Source: Methylotenera sp. (lineage in GTDB: Bacteria > Pseudomonadota > Gammaproteobacteria > Burkholderiales > Methylophilaceae). From it: DNA of 64,000 bases. This document shows, one piece after another, positions 18,704 to 26,873 of the stretch. Position 1 is the first letter of the stretch; each line of letters starts with the position of its first letter. The notes below the pieces were generated by a model, which saw only the letters and a list, made by a program, of their open reading frames with translations, did not search any database and was not told the origin of the DNA. A program made the position numbers and the translations under genes. The stretch covers positions 62,001 through 126,000 of the forward strand of contig JAUXNQ010000037.1 in assembly GCA_030682715.1 (NCBI GenBank), given 5' to 3'.

Positions 18704-19243
18704 CTATATTTCAGTCTGAACAAAAGCTTCCATCGGCGGTAGTTCTGCTAAAGAACGCAAGTTAAAGTCATCTAAAAAATGTTTGGTAGTCGCGTATAAA
18801 GATGGTCGCCCAGGCACTTCACGTTGACCGACCACATCGACCCAATCGCGCTCTTGTAGTTGCCGCATAACGTTAGGGTTAACCGTCACACCACGAATCT
18901 CTTCGATATCGCCGCGCGTGACTGGCTGGCGATAAGCAATAATTGCCAATGTTTCCATCACGGCACGGGAATATTTAGCCTGCTTTTCAGGATTAAGCCG
19001 CATCAGATAAGTCGTATATTCTTCTCGCGCTTGAAATCGATACCCAGAAGCCACCTGCACCAACTCCATGGTACGCTCGGCCCAGTCCTGCCTTAACTCA
19101 TCAAGCAGCATACGTAGGGTTGCTCGTTCCATGCGTTCAGCAAACAAGCGCAACATATCATCTAAAGATAATGGCTGATGCGAGGTAAGCAATGCTACCT
19201 CGAGTACATTTTTCAATTCACGAATATTACTGGTTTCACTCAT
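18704..19243 (-). CDS. scpB: Segregation and condensation protein B
   Basis: ScpB is a winged-helix kleisin-associated subunit that works with ScpA and SMC in chromosome condensation. The 179-aa sequence has the two winged-helix domains typical of the family, with LKNVLEVALLTSHQPLSLDDML near the start and the highly conserved YSRAVMETLAIIAYRQPVTRGDIEEIRGV in the middle, then RPSLYATTKHFLDDFNL. Its start overlaps the end of scpA by 8 bases, so the two are translated as a pair. Confidence 0.96.
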   Translation of the reverse strand: MSETSNIRELKNVLEVALLTSHQPLSLDDMLRLFAERMERATLRMLLDELRQDWAERTMELVQVASGYRFQAREEYTTYLMRLNPEKQAKYSRAVMETLAIIAYRQPVTRGDIEEIRGVTVNPNVMRQLQERDWVDVVGQREVPGRPSLYATTKHFLDDFNLRSLAELPPMEAFVQTEI

Positions 19244-20024
19244 CGCCGTTTATTTGTACATAAATAGGTGAAAAAGCCTGTTGTTGCGTAATCCGTAACA
19301 ATCCCTCACGCGCAAGCTCTAATATCGCCAGAAAACACACCACTAATTTTGGAATACCATCACTGGCTACATCAAACAACTGGGTAAACTCCAGCATGCG
19401 CTCAGATTTAAGGCGCCGTAAGATCATACTCATATGCTCACGCACAGAAAGTTCAGCGCGCCCTACTTTGTGATGCTGAAAATGACTAGCCCGCTTAAGG
19501 ACATGTCGCCATGCTTCGGTAAGATCATTTAAACTGACTTCTGGTGGTTTTATCAAACTGATATGCTGGAAATAAGCACTAGCTACATGGGTGCCATCAC
19601 CGACCTTAGGCATTTCATCAAGCCGCTGTGCAACAAGCTTAATCGCTTCATACTCCATCAGGCGCCTTACTAATTCAGCACGTGGATCATCCTCCTCCAC
19701 AATTTCTGTAGGCTTGGGCAACAACATGCGCGATTTAATTTCAATCAGCATCGCAGACATCAGCAAATAGTCACCAGCCAGTTCTAGCTTGATGGCACGC
19801 ATCTTCTCTACATACACCATATATTGGCGCGTTAAATCCGCCATCGGAATATCAAGAATATCTAAATTGTGCTTGCGGATTAAATACAGCAGTAAATCCA
19901 AAGGGCCCTCAAAGGCATCCAAATAGACTTCCAATGCATCAGGCGGTATATATAAGTCACGGGGTAATGCTGTAAACGCTTCACCCTTAATCTTGGCTAG
20001 ACCTTGAGAAATAGTTTCTGTCAT
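19236..20024 (-). CDS. scpA: Segregation and condensation protein A
   Basis: ScpA is the kleisin subunit that bridges SMC heads in the bacterial condensin. The 262-aa protein shows the family start (LEVYLDAFEGPLDLLLYLIRKHNLDILDIPMADLTRQY), the central LLMSAMLIEIKSRMLLP helix and the C-terminal winged helix with FLAILELAREGLLRITQQQAFSPIYV. It precedes scpB on the minus strand with an 8-base overlap and follows the SMR transporter gene by 26 bases. Confidence 0.96.
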   Translation of the reverse strand: MTETISQGLAKIKGEAFTALPRDLYIPPDALEVYLDAFEGPLDLLLYLIRKHNLDILDIPMADLTRQYMVYVEKMRAIKLELAGDYLLMSAMLIEIKSRMLLPKPTEIVEEDDPRAELVRRLMEYEAIKLVAQRLDEMPKVGDGTHVASAYFQHISLIKPPEVSLNDLTEAWRHVLKRASHFQHHKVGRAELSVREHMSMILRRLKSERMLEFTQLFDVASDGIPKLVVCFLAILELAREGLLRITQQQAFSPIYVQINGDE

Positions 20025-20050
20025 TTAAACTGAATGAGCATTGCAACCAT

Positions 20051-20389
20051 CTAGTGCCTAATTGCACTAGAAAACAAATTAATAATCACAACGCCTGCAA
20101 TAATTAAGATTAATCCAAGTATTGCAGGTAAATCCATCACTTGCTTATAGACCACCCAACCTACAACAGTGACCAAGACGACACCTAATCCAGCCCAAAT
20201 CGCATACATGATACCCACTGGCAACACACGTAGACTGATCGTCATAAAATAAAACGCTACAGCGTACCCAACTCCAACTACAACAACCAAAGATGGAACA
20301 AGCTTCGTAAACTCTGCCGTCATTTTCAAAGTAGACGTCGCGATTACTTCAGCAATAATTGCAATTGTTAATGCCACCCAATGATTCAT
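20051..20389 (-). CDS. Small multidrug resistance (SMR) transporter, EmrE/QacE type
   Basis: A 112-aa inner-membrane protein with four predicted helices (about 4-22, 31-50, 58-78, 86-105). The essential proton- and drug-binding glutamate is at E14 (ALTIAIIAEVIATS), and the GIMYAIWAGLGVV segment carries the conserved Y and W. These residues place it in the SMR family, which exports quaternary ammonium compounds or guanidinium as dimers. EmrE/QacE-type is favoured over SugE/Gdx, but the substrate cannot be settled from sequence. It sits 26 bases upstream of scpA on the same strand and has a short hydrophilic tail. Confidence 0.9.
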   Translation of the reverse strand: MNHWVALTIAIIAEVIATSTLKMTAEFTKLVPSLVVVVGVGYAVAFYFMTISLRVLPVGIMYAIWAGLGVVLVTVVGWVVYKQVMDLPAILGLILIIAGVVIINLFSSAIRH

Positions 20390-20479
20390 TTTGGCTATTT
20401 CTTTCTAAAATTACTTTCAATTAAAAACATAGCCTGCTACATCGTCATAATACTTTGTTATTGCCGTGAATCTTCATCA

Positions 20480-21682
20480 TTAGTTGTAATTCAAGCCCAT
20501 GGCATCACGCACATCTCGCATGGTCTCACGCGCTAGTTTTCTAGCGCGTTCACAGCCATCTGCAACGATATTTTTCACTATTGTTGGGTCTTCAGCATAT
20601 TCTGCTGCGCGTTCTTGAATTGGTTTCAACTCTTTTAACACACCTTCAATCACAGGGCCTTTACATTCAATACAACCAATGCTGGCGCCTTTGCAACCAG
20701 CCTGCACCCAATCTTGAGTAGACTTATCTGAGTAAATCTCATGCAATTGCCAAACAGGGCATTTTGCAGGGTCGCCTGGGTCTGTACGGCGAATACGTGC
20801 AGGGTCAGTCGGCATGGTTTTAATTTTCTTAGCAACGCTATCTACATCTTCACGCAATGAAATCGTGTTGTTGTAGGATTTAGACATTTTCTGACCATCT
20901 AAACCTGGCATTTTTGATGCAGGTGTCAGTTTGTAATCTGGCTCAATCAGAATCATCTTGCCGCCACCCTCAAGGTAACCAAGCAAACGTTCTTTATCGC
21001 CCATGCTCATACCTTGTTGCTCTTGAATCATGGCACGCGCTGTCTCTAACGCCTCTTCATCACCGCTTTGTTGATAGGCCGTACGCATTTCCTGATATAG
21101 CGAACCACGTTTGCTACCTAGTTTTTTAATAGCGGCTTCTGCTTTTTCTTCAAAGCCTTTTTCTTTGCCGTAAATATGATTAAATCGGCGCGCAATCTCA
21201 CGTGTAAATTCAATATGCGGGATTTGGTCTTCCCCCACAGGCACTTGTGTCGCCTTGTAGATCAAGATATCGGCACTTTGCAGTAATGGGTAACCTAAAA
21301 AACCATAGGTTGATAAATCTTTGCTTGATAGTTTCTCCTGCTGGTCTTTATAAGTAGGGACGCGCTCTAGCCAGCTTAATGGAGTAATCATCGAGAGCAA
21401 TGTATGCAACTCAGCATGTTCTGGTACGCGAGATTGAATAAAAATGGTTGCACTGGCAGGGTCTACCCCAGCGGCTAACCAGTCAATCACCATTTCCCAC
21501 ACGCTTTCTTCAATCACTTCAGGGGTATCGTAATGCGTTGTTAAAGCATGCCAATCAGCAACAAAAAATAAGCATTCATGCTCATGTTGTAAGCGTATCC
21601 AGTTTTTCAACACACCGTTGTAATGCCCTAAATGCAGATTGCCTGTAGGGCGCATGCCCGATAAAACGCGTTCTATTGCCAT
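20480..21682 (-). CDS. trpS: Tryptophanyl-tRNA synthetase
   Basis: TrpS charges tRNA-Trp. The class I signatures are the HIGH-like HLGH at residues 17-20 (RPTGNLHLGHYNG) and the KMSKS loop (GQKMSKSYNN). At 400 aa it is longer than the 334-aa E. coli enzyme; the extra material includes an insert between the catalytic halves (about 190-240) and sequence in the C-terminal part around a Cys-containing stretch (CKGASIGCIECKGPV). This longer form is common in Betaproteobacteria. It appears monocistronic or loosely linked with the M50 peptidase gene upstream on the same strand, 71 bases away. Confidence 0.96.
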   Translation of the reverse strand: MAIERVLSGMRPTGNLHLGHYNGVLKNWIRLQHEHECLFFVADWHALTTHYDTPEVIEESVWEMVIDWLAAGVDPASATIFIQSRVPEHAELHTLLSMITPLSWLERVPTYKDQQEKLSSKDLSTYGFLGYPLLQSADILIYKATQVPVGEDQIPHIEFTREIARRFNHIYGKEKGFEEKAEAAIKKLGSKRGSLYQEMRTAYQQSGDEEALETARAMIQEQQGMSMGDKERLLGYLEGGGKMILIEPDYKLTPASKMPGLDGQKMSKSYNNTISLREDVDSVAKKIKTMPTDPARIRRTDPGDPAKCPVWQLHEIYSDKSTQDWVQAGCKGASIGCIECKGPVIEGVLKELKPIQERAAEYAEDPTIVKNIVADGCERARKLARETMRDVRDAMGLNYN

Positions 21683-21753
21683 GTGATGAAAAACCCTAAA
21701 ATAAATATGTGCTTATTATACTAACTATGCCTGCAAAACCAACCATACAAAAC

Positions 21754-22389
21754 CTACAAGATACTCACCAGCAAGCCATTAACAAAAGCAATCAATGGCT
21801 GCAATATGCTCCCTAGTAGTCCTGTAAATAAAAGTACAATCAAAATAACAAAACCATATGGCTCAATATTCGCGAGAGGTTGTGCATAACGATAGGGGAG
21901 CAAACTTACCGCAATTCTGCCCCCGTCTAACGGCGGCAATGGTAGTAAATTAAGCACCATAAGGATAACATTAATCGCGATACCCGCTTTAGCCATCAAC
22001 GCTAAAGGATAAGCAAGTGCTTCTGGTGCAAACACAGAATACTTAAGCGCCAACACCCAAAACACAGCCATCACAAAGTTTGAAGCTGGCCCCGCAGCGG
22101 CTACCCAGAGCATGTCTTTTTTAGGGTTACGCAAGCGCCCAAAATCAACGGGAACAGGTTTTGCCCAACCGAATAAAATACCGCCCAACATAATAGTGAT
22201 GGCTGGCAGTAAAATCGTACCAAAGGGATCAATATGTTTAATCGGATTAAGCGTAATACGACCCGCATTAAAGGCGGTCATATCGCCGAAATGCTTTGCT
22301 ACGTACCCATGCGCGGCTTCATGTACCGTGATTGCAAAAATCACTGGTAATGCATAAATCGCTATTTTTTGTATTATCGTTAATTCCAT
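21754..22389 (-). CDS. Site-2-protease-like M50 membrane metallopeptidase (YwhC type)
   Basis: A 211-aa integral membrane protease. The zinc motif HEAAH is at H23-H27 in the first helix. The third ligand is the Asp of PLPPLDGGRI, about residue 157. AGPASNFVMAVFW forms the conserved central membrane segment. It is the compact form without PDZ or CBS domains, which cleaves substrates within the membrane; substrates are unknown. It lies between trpS and the YciO-type gene on the same strand, a placement seen in other Betaproteobacteria. Confidence 0.93.
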   Translation of the reverse strand: MELTIIQKIAIYALPVIFAITVHEAAHGYVAKHFGDMTAFNAGRITLNPIKHIDPFGTILLPAITIMLGGILFGWAKPVPVDFGRLRNPKKDMLWVAAAGPASNFVMAVFWVLALKYSVFAPEALAYPLALMAKAGIAINVILMVLNLLPLPPLDGGRIAVSLLPYRYAQPLANIEPYGFVILIVLLFTGLLGSILQPLIAFVNGLLVSIL

Positions 22390-22437
22390 CAGTTACTCTA
22401 TTAATTAGTTTTAAAACAGGTATTTATCAACTCAATC

Positions 22438-22470
22438 AATTAGGCTTAATTATTTAGTTAAGGCCTAATT
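22438..22470. other. Hairpin between the YciO-type and M50 peptidase genes
   Basis: AATTAGGCTTAA (22438-22449) pairs with TTAAGGCCTAATT (22458-22470) with one bulged base and a short AT loop. It lies just past the end of the upstream minus-strand gene, but has no T run on that strand. It may be a weak terminator or an RNA-processing hairpin. Confidence 0.4.
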
Positions 22471-22479
22471 TAATCATCT

Positions 22480-23106
22480 TTAAAAAGAAAATGGGCTTAG
22501 GTCACCCAAGCCCTCACGTATCAGTACAGGATTTTCACCTGTTAAATCAATCACTGTAGTAGCGCCTGCTTCACAATGCTCTACTTCAATCACTAAATCC
22601 ACAATATGCTCCAGACGCTCTCGCATCTCCCACGGCACCATCATCGAGATATCTTCCTCGTTAGGTAGGCTTAGCGTCATACTAAGCATGGGGGTATCTA
22701 TAGCCTCAAGCAAAGCCTGTACAACATGATGCTCTGGCACACGTATGCCTATTGTACTGCGCTTAGGATGCTGCAATTTACGCGGTACTTCACGCGTAGC
22801 ATTTAAAATAAACGTATAAGCACCTGGCGTATTCGCTTTAAGCAGGCGAAACTGACTATTGCTCACCACCGCATAATTGCCTAACTCACTTAAGTTTCGA
22901 CACATTAAGGTAAATAAATGTTTGTCATCTACCGCACGAATTTGACGTATACGCATTTGTGCGTCCGCATGCCCAAGCATGCATCCTAGCGCATAACCAG
23001 AGTCTGTAGGGTAAACAATCACACCGCCTTTACGCAAAATATCGGCAGTTTGTGCAATTAAACGCGGCTGAGGGTTACTCAAATTAATATTAAAAAATTG
23101 CGACAT
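22480..23106 (-). CDS. YciO/YrdC/Sua5-family protein
   Basis: A 208-aa YrdC-fold protein. The segment VYPTDSGYALGCMLGHADAQMRIRQIR is the YrdC nucleotide-binding signature, followed by KHLFTLMCRNLSELGNYA and the TIGIRVPEH motif. YrdC and Sua5 make threonylcarbamoyl-AMP for the tRNA t6A modification; YciO is a paralogue whose role is less clear. The sequence LTLMCRNLSELG fits YciO better than TsaC. It begins 34 bases downstream of the PHP-domain gene on the minus strand, the usual yciO-yciV neighbourhood. Confidence 0.9.
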   Translation of the reverse strand: MSQFFNINLSNPQPRLIAQTADILRKGGVIVYPTDSGYALGCMLGHADAQMRIRQIRAVDDKHLFTLMCRNLSELGNYAVVSNSQFRLLKANTPGAYTFILNATREVPRKLQHPKRSTIGIRVPEHHVVQALLEAIDTPMLSMTLSLPNEEDISMMVPWEMRERLEHIVDLVIEVEHCEAGATTVIDLTGENPVLIREGLGDLSPFSF

Positions 23107-23140
23107 GTATCCCTATTTTCTATCGGTCTATGCGTTACGA

Positions 23141-24028
23141 TCACTGTATATTTGGCAAATCTTGAACACTAGACAAGCCATGAATACTAGACAAGTCCTG
23201 AATATGAGCCCAATCTTGCCACACAGGAACACAGCCACTGGGCAAGGCTGGCAAACGCCCCATTTCCATAAAGCTGATGCCTTTACCATGGTAATCTGAC
23301 CCTTGCGATGCTTTCAAACCAAACAATTGCGCATATTTTGCATATTCAACATATTGTGCAGCAGTATGACTACCAGTGACCACTTCAATGGCTGATCCGC
23401 CTAACCCTCTAAACTCTTCTAGCAACAATAACATATTAGTTCGACGTATATCATAGCGCCCAGGATGCGCTAACACAGCAACACCACCAGCGTTTACAAT
23501 TAGGCTAACCGCTGATTCTAAATCCATCCATTGGTGGTCTACAAAGCCAGGCTTGCCTTTTACCAAATATTTTTTAAATACAGACTTAGGATCTTTAGCG
23601 TACTGATGTTCCACCAGAAAACGTGCAAAATGCATACGCGTCAGTATGCTTTGTTTAGCATACGCAGAAGCCCCTTCAAAACTGCCATGAATGCCAGATT
23701 TTTCTAAACCCACCGCCATCTGCCTTGCTCGATCCAGCCTATGTTGCCGCACTGAAGCCAACTCCGTCTTTAGCGCCTCATTATCTACATCAATATTTAA
23801 ACCAACAATATGCAATGTGCGTTTTTTCCATGTGACAGAAATCTCCACACCATTAACCAACTGGATATCATGCAAGCGCGCAGCTTGCCTTGCCTCAGAC
23901 AAGCCACTGATGTCATCATGGTCAGTCAACGCTAACACACTCACGCCGTGCTTGGCAGCATGCGCAACTAGCTCAGTTGGAGAAAACAGACCATCAGAAA
24001 TATTGGAGTGTGAATGTAAATCTATCAT
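23141..24028 (-). CDS. PHP-domain phosphoesterase / 5'-3' exoribonuclease (RNase AM, YciV-like)
   Basis: A 295-aa PHP-domain enzyme. I place the start at the ATG at 24028, which gives the typical MIDLHSHSNISDG opening with metal-binding histidines; a longer frame upstream runs into a repeat element and is not real. Further metal motifs are LALTDHDDISG, NGVEISV, VLAHPGRYD and the C-terminal SQGSDYHG. E. coli YciV trims 5' ends of rRNA and hydrolyses 3',5'-pAp. The last residues consist of a six-residue repeat (HIQDLS-SIHGLS-SVQDLP-NIQ) encoded by an 18-bp tandem repeat, which is unlike the family's normal C-terminus. It precedes the YciO-type gene by 34 bases. Confidence 0.92.
   Translation of the reverse strand: MIDLHSHSNISDGLFSPTELVAHAAKHGVSVLALTDHDDISGLSEARQAARLHDIQLVNGVEISVTWKKRTLHIVGLNIDVDNEALKTELASVRQHRLDRARQMAVGLEKSGIHGSFEGASAYAKQSILTRMHFARFLVEHQYAKDPKSVFKKYLVKGKPGFVDHQWMDLESAVSLIVNAGGVAVLAHPGRYDIRRTNMLLLLEEFRGLGGSAIEVVTGSHTAAQYVEYAKYAQLFGLKASQGSDYHGKGISFMEMGRLPALPSGCVPVWQDWAHIQDLSSIHGLSSVQDLPNIQ
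23160..23213. repeat. Three degenerate 18-bp tandem repeats at the 3' end of the PHP gene
   Basis: The units at 23160-23177, 23178-23195 and 23196-23213 share the core TGAAnACTAGACAAG (third unit diverged). They are in frame and encode a six-residue repeat at the C-terminus. A slippage-prone sequence, possibly variable in number between strains. Confidence 0.65.
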
Positions 24029-24105
24029 TAAACCATTGGTAATAAGCGACTTGCGCCAGCTCAACCCCTTAAGAAAACACCAAACACTAAGACGTATCAA
24101 GTATT

Positions 24106-24315
24106 TTAAGGAAATGCGGAAGTAAGTGTGCCTGCGCGAGAAAATTGCTGCGTTGCGCGGCACTCGCAACCTCGCTGTATAACGCATACTATCTCGGCTT
24201 CTGCGTTCCGTGCGCCTTTGGCGTTAAGCCGAGCTGCTTCAGCAGCCGTCTTAACGGACATAACCCTTTCGGGTGCACTTTATCTCGCTCGGCAACTTAT
24301 TCCGCGTTTCCTTAA
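24106..24315. mobile_element. MITE-like repeat, copy A (210 bp)
   Basis: The element starts TTAAGGAAATGCGGAAGTAAG and its other end, read on the opposite strand, starts TTAAGGAAACGCGGAATAAGT: terminal inverted repeats of about 21 bp with one mismatch and one indel. It encodes no transposase. A second, inverted copy lies at 30047-30320. The two share nearly the whole interior (ctatctcggcttctgcgt, cgcctttggcgttaagcc, gagctgcttcagcagccg). It lies between the PHP gene and yciB. No clear target duplication is seen. Confidence 0.75.
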
Positions 24316-24461
24316 TCAATCAATTAAAATTACGCCTTGCAGATGAGTAACTATAATAGCAAAATAGTGCATTCGGCTAAAGTATTGTTTTTAGATTTGT
24401 TTTAGCACCTAGGCATGCTAAATTTTCTTTTATTTAAGCCTTCCTTTATTAAAGAGTGAAT

Positions 24462-25028
24462 ATGAAGTTTCTATTTGATTTATTTCCAGTCATTTTGTTT
24501 TTTGTTGCTTTCAAATTTTTCGGCATTTTCACTGCAACAGCAGTGGCGATTGTTGCAACAATCGCACAAATTATTTATGTCAAAATCAAACATGGCGTTG
24601 TTGAAAAAATGCTATTACTCAGCGGCGTTATCATCACCGTATTTGGCGGCGCAACGCTACTACTTAAAGACCCAACGTTTATTCAATGGAAACCAAGCAT
24701 CTTATACTGGCTGTTCGCAGCTGGCTTGCTCGCATCTCAATTTATCTTTAATAAAAACCCGATGCGTAGCCTAATGGAAAAACAGGTTAAATTACCAGAC
24801 AATGTATGGTCTACACTTAACATTGCTTGGGCACTACTTTTCACAGCACTTGGTTTTATTAACCTTTATGTAGCATTTAACTATTCGCAAGACACATGGG
24901 TAAACTTTAAGCTTTTCGGCATTACTGGCATCATGTTCGGCTTTATTATTGTGCAAACCATCATGATTAGTAAATACCTACCTAAAGAAGACAACTCAAA
25001 AGAAGCCACCAAGGGAGATGCTGAATAA
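24462..25028 (+). CDS. yciB: Inner membrane-spanning protein YciB (septation protein A family)
   Basis: A 188-aa inner-membrane protein with about five helices. The start [18 protein letters not shown] is the classic YciB/IspZ opening; a GTG two codons upstream (24456) is less likely because the AAAGAG ribosome-binding site then sits too close. The conserved [10 protein letters not shown] and [14 protein letters not shown] segments are present. YciB is linked to cell-envelope synthesis and division in enterobacteria and to septation in Shigella. It leads a plus-strand group (yciB, yciI, bolA, parvulin) and its stop overlaps the next ATG by one base. Confidence 0.95.
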   Translation: MKFLFDLFPVILFFVAFKFFGIFTATAVAIVATIAQIIYVKIKHGVVEKMLLLSGVIITVFGGATLLLKDPTFIQWKPSILYWLFAAGLLASQFIFNKNPMRSLMEKQVKLPDNVWSTLNIAWALLFTALGFINLYVAFNYSQDTWVNFKLFGITGIMFGFIIVQTIMISKYLPKEDNSKEATKGDAE

Positions 25029-25327
25029 TGTGGTACGCAATTATTGCAGAAGACACACCGAATAGCCTGGAAAAAAGATTAGCCGCTAGGCCAGAACACC
25101 TTAGCAGGCTACAAGCACTACAAAACGCAGGCCACTTGCTACTCGCAGGCCCGTTCCCAAGCATAGATAGCAACGACCCAGGCCCAGCAGGGTTCTCAGG
25201 CAGTTTAATCGTTGCTGAATTTACCAGCATTGAAGAGGCAACCACATGGGCAAATAATGACCCATTCGTGGCGGCTGGTGTTTATGGACAAGTAACCGTG
25301 AAACCTTTTAGAAAAACACTACCCTAA
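25028..25327 (+). CDS. yciI: YciI-family protein
   Basis: A 99-aa ferredoxin-like protein of the YciI family. The start [31 protein letters not shown] holds the conserved His/Asp pair near RPEHL, and the centre reads GPFPSIDS and [19 protein letters not shown], all family hallmarks. Such proteins are small cytosolic enzymes of uncertain function; the fold resembles muconolactone isomerase. The start overlaps the yciB stop (TAATG), so they are translated together, a long-standing gene pairing. Confidence 0.93.
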   Translation: MWYAIIAEDTPNSLEKRLAARPEHLSRLQALQNAGHLLLAGPFPSIDSNDPGPAGFSGSLIVAEFTSIEEATTWANNDPFVAAGVYGQVTVKPFRKTLP

Positions 25328-25368
25328 CCACATTCAGCATTAAGTTATCTAGTATATAAACGCCTACC

Positions 25369-25623
25369 ATGATTGATGAAATTAAAAACCGCCTACAAGC
25401 TTTAGCACCGTCATCTATTGATTTAATAGATGAAAGCGCACAGCATGCGGGTCACAAAGGTAACGGTGGTGGCGGTCATTACAAACTCAATATCACTAGC
25501 TCGCATTTTTGTGGCAAATCACAGATAATGCGTCATCGCCTTGTTTATCAGGCACTTGCTGATTTAATGCCGCACAAGATTCATGCACTGAGTATTCATG
25601 CAATTGCAACAGATGAAGCTTAA
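25369..25623 (+). CDS. bolA: BolA-family protein
   Basis: An 84-aa BolA-like protein. It carries the family helix-turn-helix-like segment (SSHFCGKSQIMRHRLVYQAL) and the C-terminal metal-ligand histidine in KIHALSIHAIATDE. The Gly-rich GHKGNGGGGHYKL replaces the usual acidic loop. BolA proteins pair with monothiol glutaredoxins to handle [2Fe-2S] clusters and affect envelope shape. It follows yciI by 41 bases and precedes a periplasmic parvulin, a known Betaproteobacterial order. Confidence 0.92.
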   Translation: MIDEIKNRLQALAPSSIDLIDESAQHAGHKGNGGGGHYKLNITSSHFCGKSQIMRHRLVYQALADLMPHKIHALSIHAIATDEA

Positions 25624-25687
25624 AATACATGTCATGTTTATTAACTAAACTTAATACTTAAAATTTAATACTGAGGATTACTAACTA

Positions 25688-26476
25688 ATGAAATTTACCC
25701 AAACATTAATTGCCGTTGCTATTTTATCGATGACGCCATCAGCGTTTGCAGCTGATGCAGTAGCAACCGTCAATGGCAAACAAATCAAACAGTCACTCTA
25801 TGATGTCATCGTAAAAGATGTCACTGCAAATGGCCAAAAAATTGATGCAAATACAAAAGAAGCGATTATTGATGAGCTTGTTAGTTCTGAACTTGTATAT
25901 CAAGAAGCGCAGAGGTTGGGCTTAGATAAACAGGCTGATTTTACCGCCCGTAATGAGTTGGCTAGTCGTAAATTGCTGACCAGCATGTTTTTACAAGACT
26001 ATGTTAAAAAGAACCCAATCTCAGATGCAGACACAAAAGCTGCCTACGAAAAATACAAAACAGCCTATGGCGACAAAGAATACAGTGCTCGTCACATCTT
26101 AGTTAAAACAGAAACAGAAGCTAAAGACATTATTGCGCAACTTGGCAAGGGTGGCGATTTTGCAAAAATTGCAAAAGAGAAATCTTTAGATCCTGGCTCT
26201 AAAGATAAAGGTGGCGACTTAGGTTGGTTCTCACCAGCCACGATGGTAAAACCATTTAGCGATGTGGTTGCTAACTTACAAAAAGGTGCTACCTCAAACA
26301 CACCAGTGCAAACTCAATTTGGCTGGCATGTTATTAAGCTGGTAGACACCCGTGCTGCTCAGCCACTTGCTTATGATAAACTGAAAGATGGTTTACAAAA
26401 AAACTTGCAACAACGTAACCTAGAAAAGCTCATGAGTGATTTACGTGCGAAAGCAAAAATAGATATTAGCAAATAA
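25688..26476 (+). CDS. Periplasmic peptidyl-prolyl cis-trans isomerase (parvulin type)
   Basis: A 262-aa secreted folding catalyst. The signal peptide ends at AFA (about residue 21). An N-terminal chaperone-like helical region (about 22-130, SurA/PrsA-like) precedes a parvulin domain (about 135-225: SARHILVKTETEAKDI, GGDLGWFSPATMVKPF, TQFGWHVIKL). The family is PpiC/PrsA-like and helps fold outer-membrane proteins. It ends the yciB-bolA group and is followed by a terminator. Confidence 0.94.
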   Translation: MKFTQTLIAVAILSMTPSAFAADAVATVNGKQIKQSLYDVIVKDVTANGQKIDANTKEAIIDELVSSELVYQEAQRLGLDKQADFTARNELASRKLLTSMFLQDYVKKNPISDADTKAAYEKYKTAYGDKEYSARHILVKTETEAKDIIAQLGKGGDFAKIAKEKSLDPGSKDKGGDLGWFSPATMVKPFSDVVANLQKGATSNTPVQTQFGWHVIKLVDTRAAQPLAYDKLKDGLQKNLQQRNLEKLMSDLRAKAKIDISK

Positions 26477-26490
26477 ATTAAGTTAGGCCA

Positions 26491-26516
26491 AAGGCTCCAG
26501 CAATGGGGCCTTTTTT
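26491..26516 (+). terminator. Intrinsic terminator after the parvulin gene
   Basis: Stem aaggctcc (26491-26498) / ggggcctt (26505-26512), with one T-G wobble and a 6-nt loop, continues into a run of six Ts. It is 15 bases past the stop codon. Confidence 0.88.
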
Positions 26517-26589
26517 ATTACTATTTGTCTTTAATCTAGACGCTTAGTTATTTTTAGGTAACTCCCTGCACTTTAGTTTTAAATTATGC

Positions 26590-26608
26590 GATAATAAGAA
26601 TTGTTATC
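26590..26608. promoter_or_regulatory. Fur box upstream of feoAB
   Basis: GATAATAAGAATTGTTATC matches the 19-bp Fur consensus (GATAATGATAATCATTATC) at 15 of 19 positions and ends 28 bases before the feoA ATG. It overlaps a likely -10 region (GATAATAA). Repression by Fur under iron sufficiency is the expected effect. Confidence 0.8.
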
Positions 26609-26636
26609 ATCTACAAAATGCATCATTCACACTATT

Positions 26637-26864
26637 ATGCAATTTTTATCACAATTAAAAGCTGGTCAACAAGCGGTTATCTCAGCCATAGAAGCTGAAG
26701 AATCATTGTTTCATCGTCTCTCGGCATTGGGTTTTCGCGTAGGTAAGCCTTTAAGCATTATGCGTCGCGCCAGTTTCAACGGCCCCTTGCATGTGCGTCT
26801 TGGTACAACAGATGTCATTCTGCGTGTCACAGAAGCCGACCGCATTCAAATCAACGCAATATAA
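26637..26864 (+). CDS. feoA: Ferrous iron transport protein A
   Basis: A 75-aa SH3-like protein that supports FeoB. From the ATG at 26637 it reads MQFLSQLKAGQQAVISAIEAEE with the conserved RLSALGFRVGKPLSIMRRASFNGPLHVRLG and ends in ILRVTEADRIQI. The next in-frame start upstream (26601) would lie in the Fur box, so the ATG at 26637 is preferred, although no clear Shine-Dalgarno is visible. feoB begins 10 bases after its stop. Confidence 0.94.
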   Translation: MQFLSQLKAGQQAVISAIEAEESLFHRLSALGFRVGKPLSIMRRASFNGPLHVRLGTTDVILRVTEADRIQINAI

Positions 26865-26873
26865 AGTTAAAAA

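Noticed and set aside
24029-24187. 53-residue N-terminal extension of the PHP gene
   Set aside because: It would run back into MITE copy A and has no Shine-Dalgarno. The family begins at MIDLHSHS, which fits the ATG at 24028.
24128-24346. Open frame inside MITE copy A resembling frames on the minus strand in copy B
   Set aside because: The predicted peptides match only because the underlying repeat DNA is shared. They have no ribosome-binding site, no family match I recognise, and high Arg/Ala/Ser content typical of chance frames.
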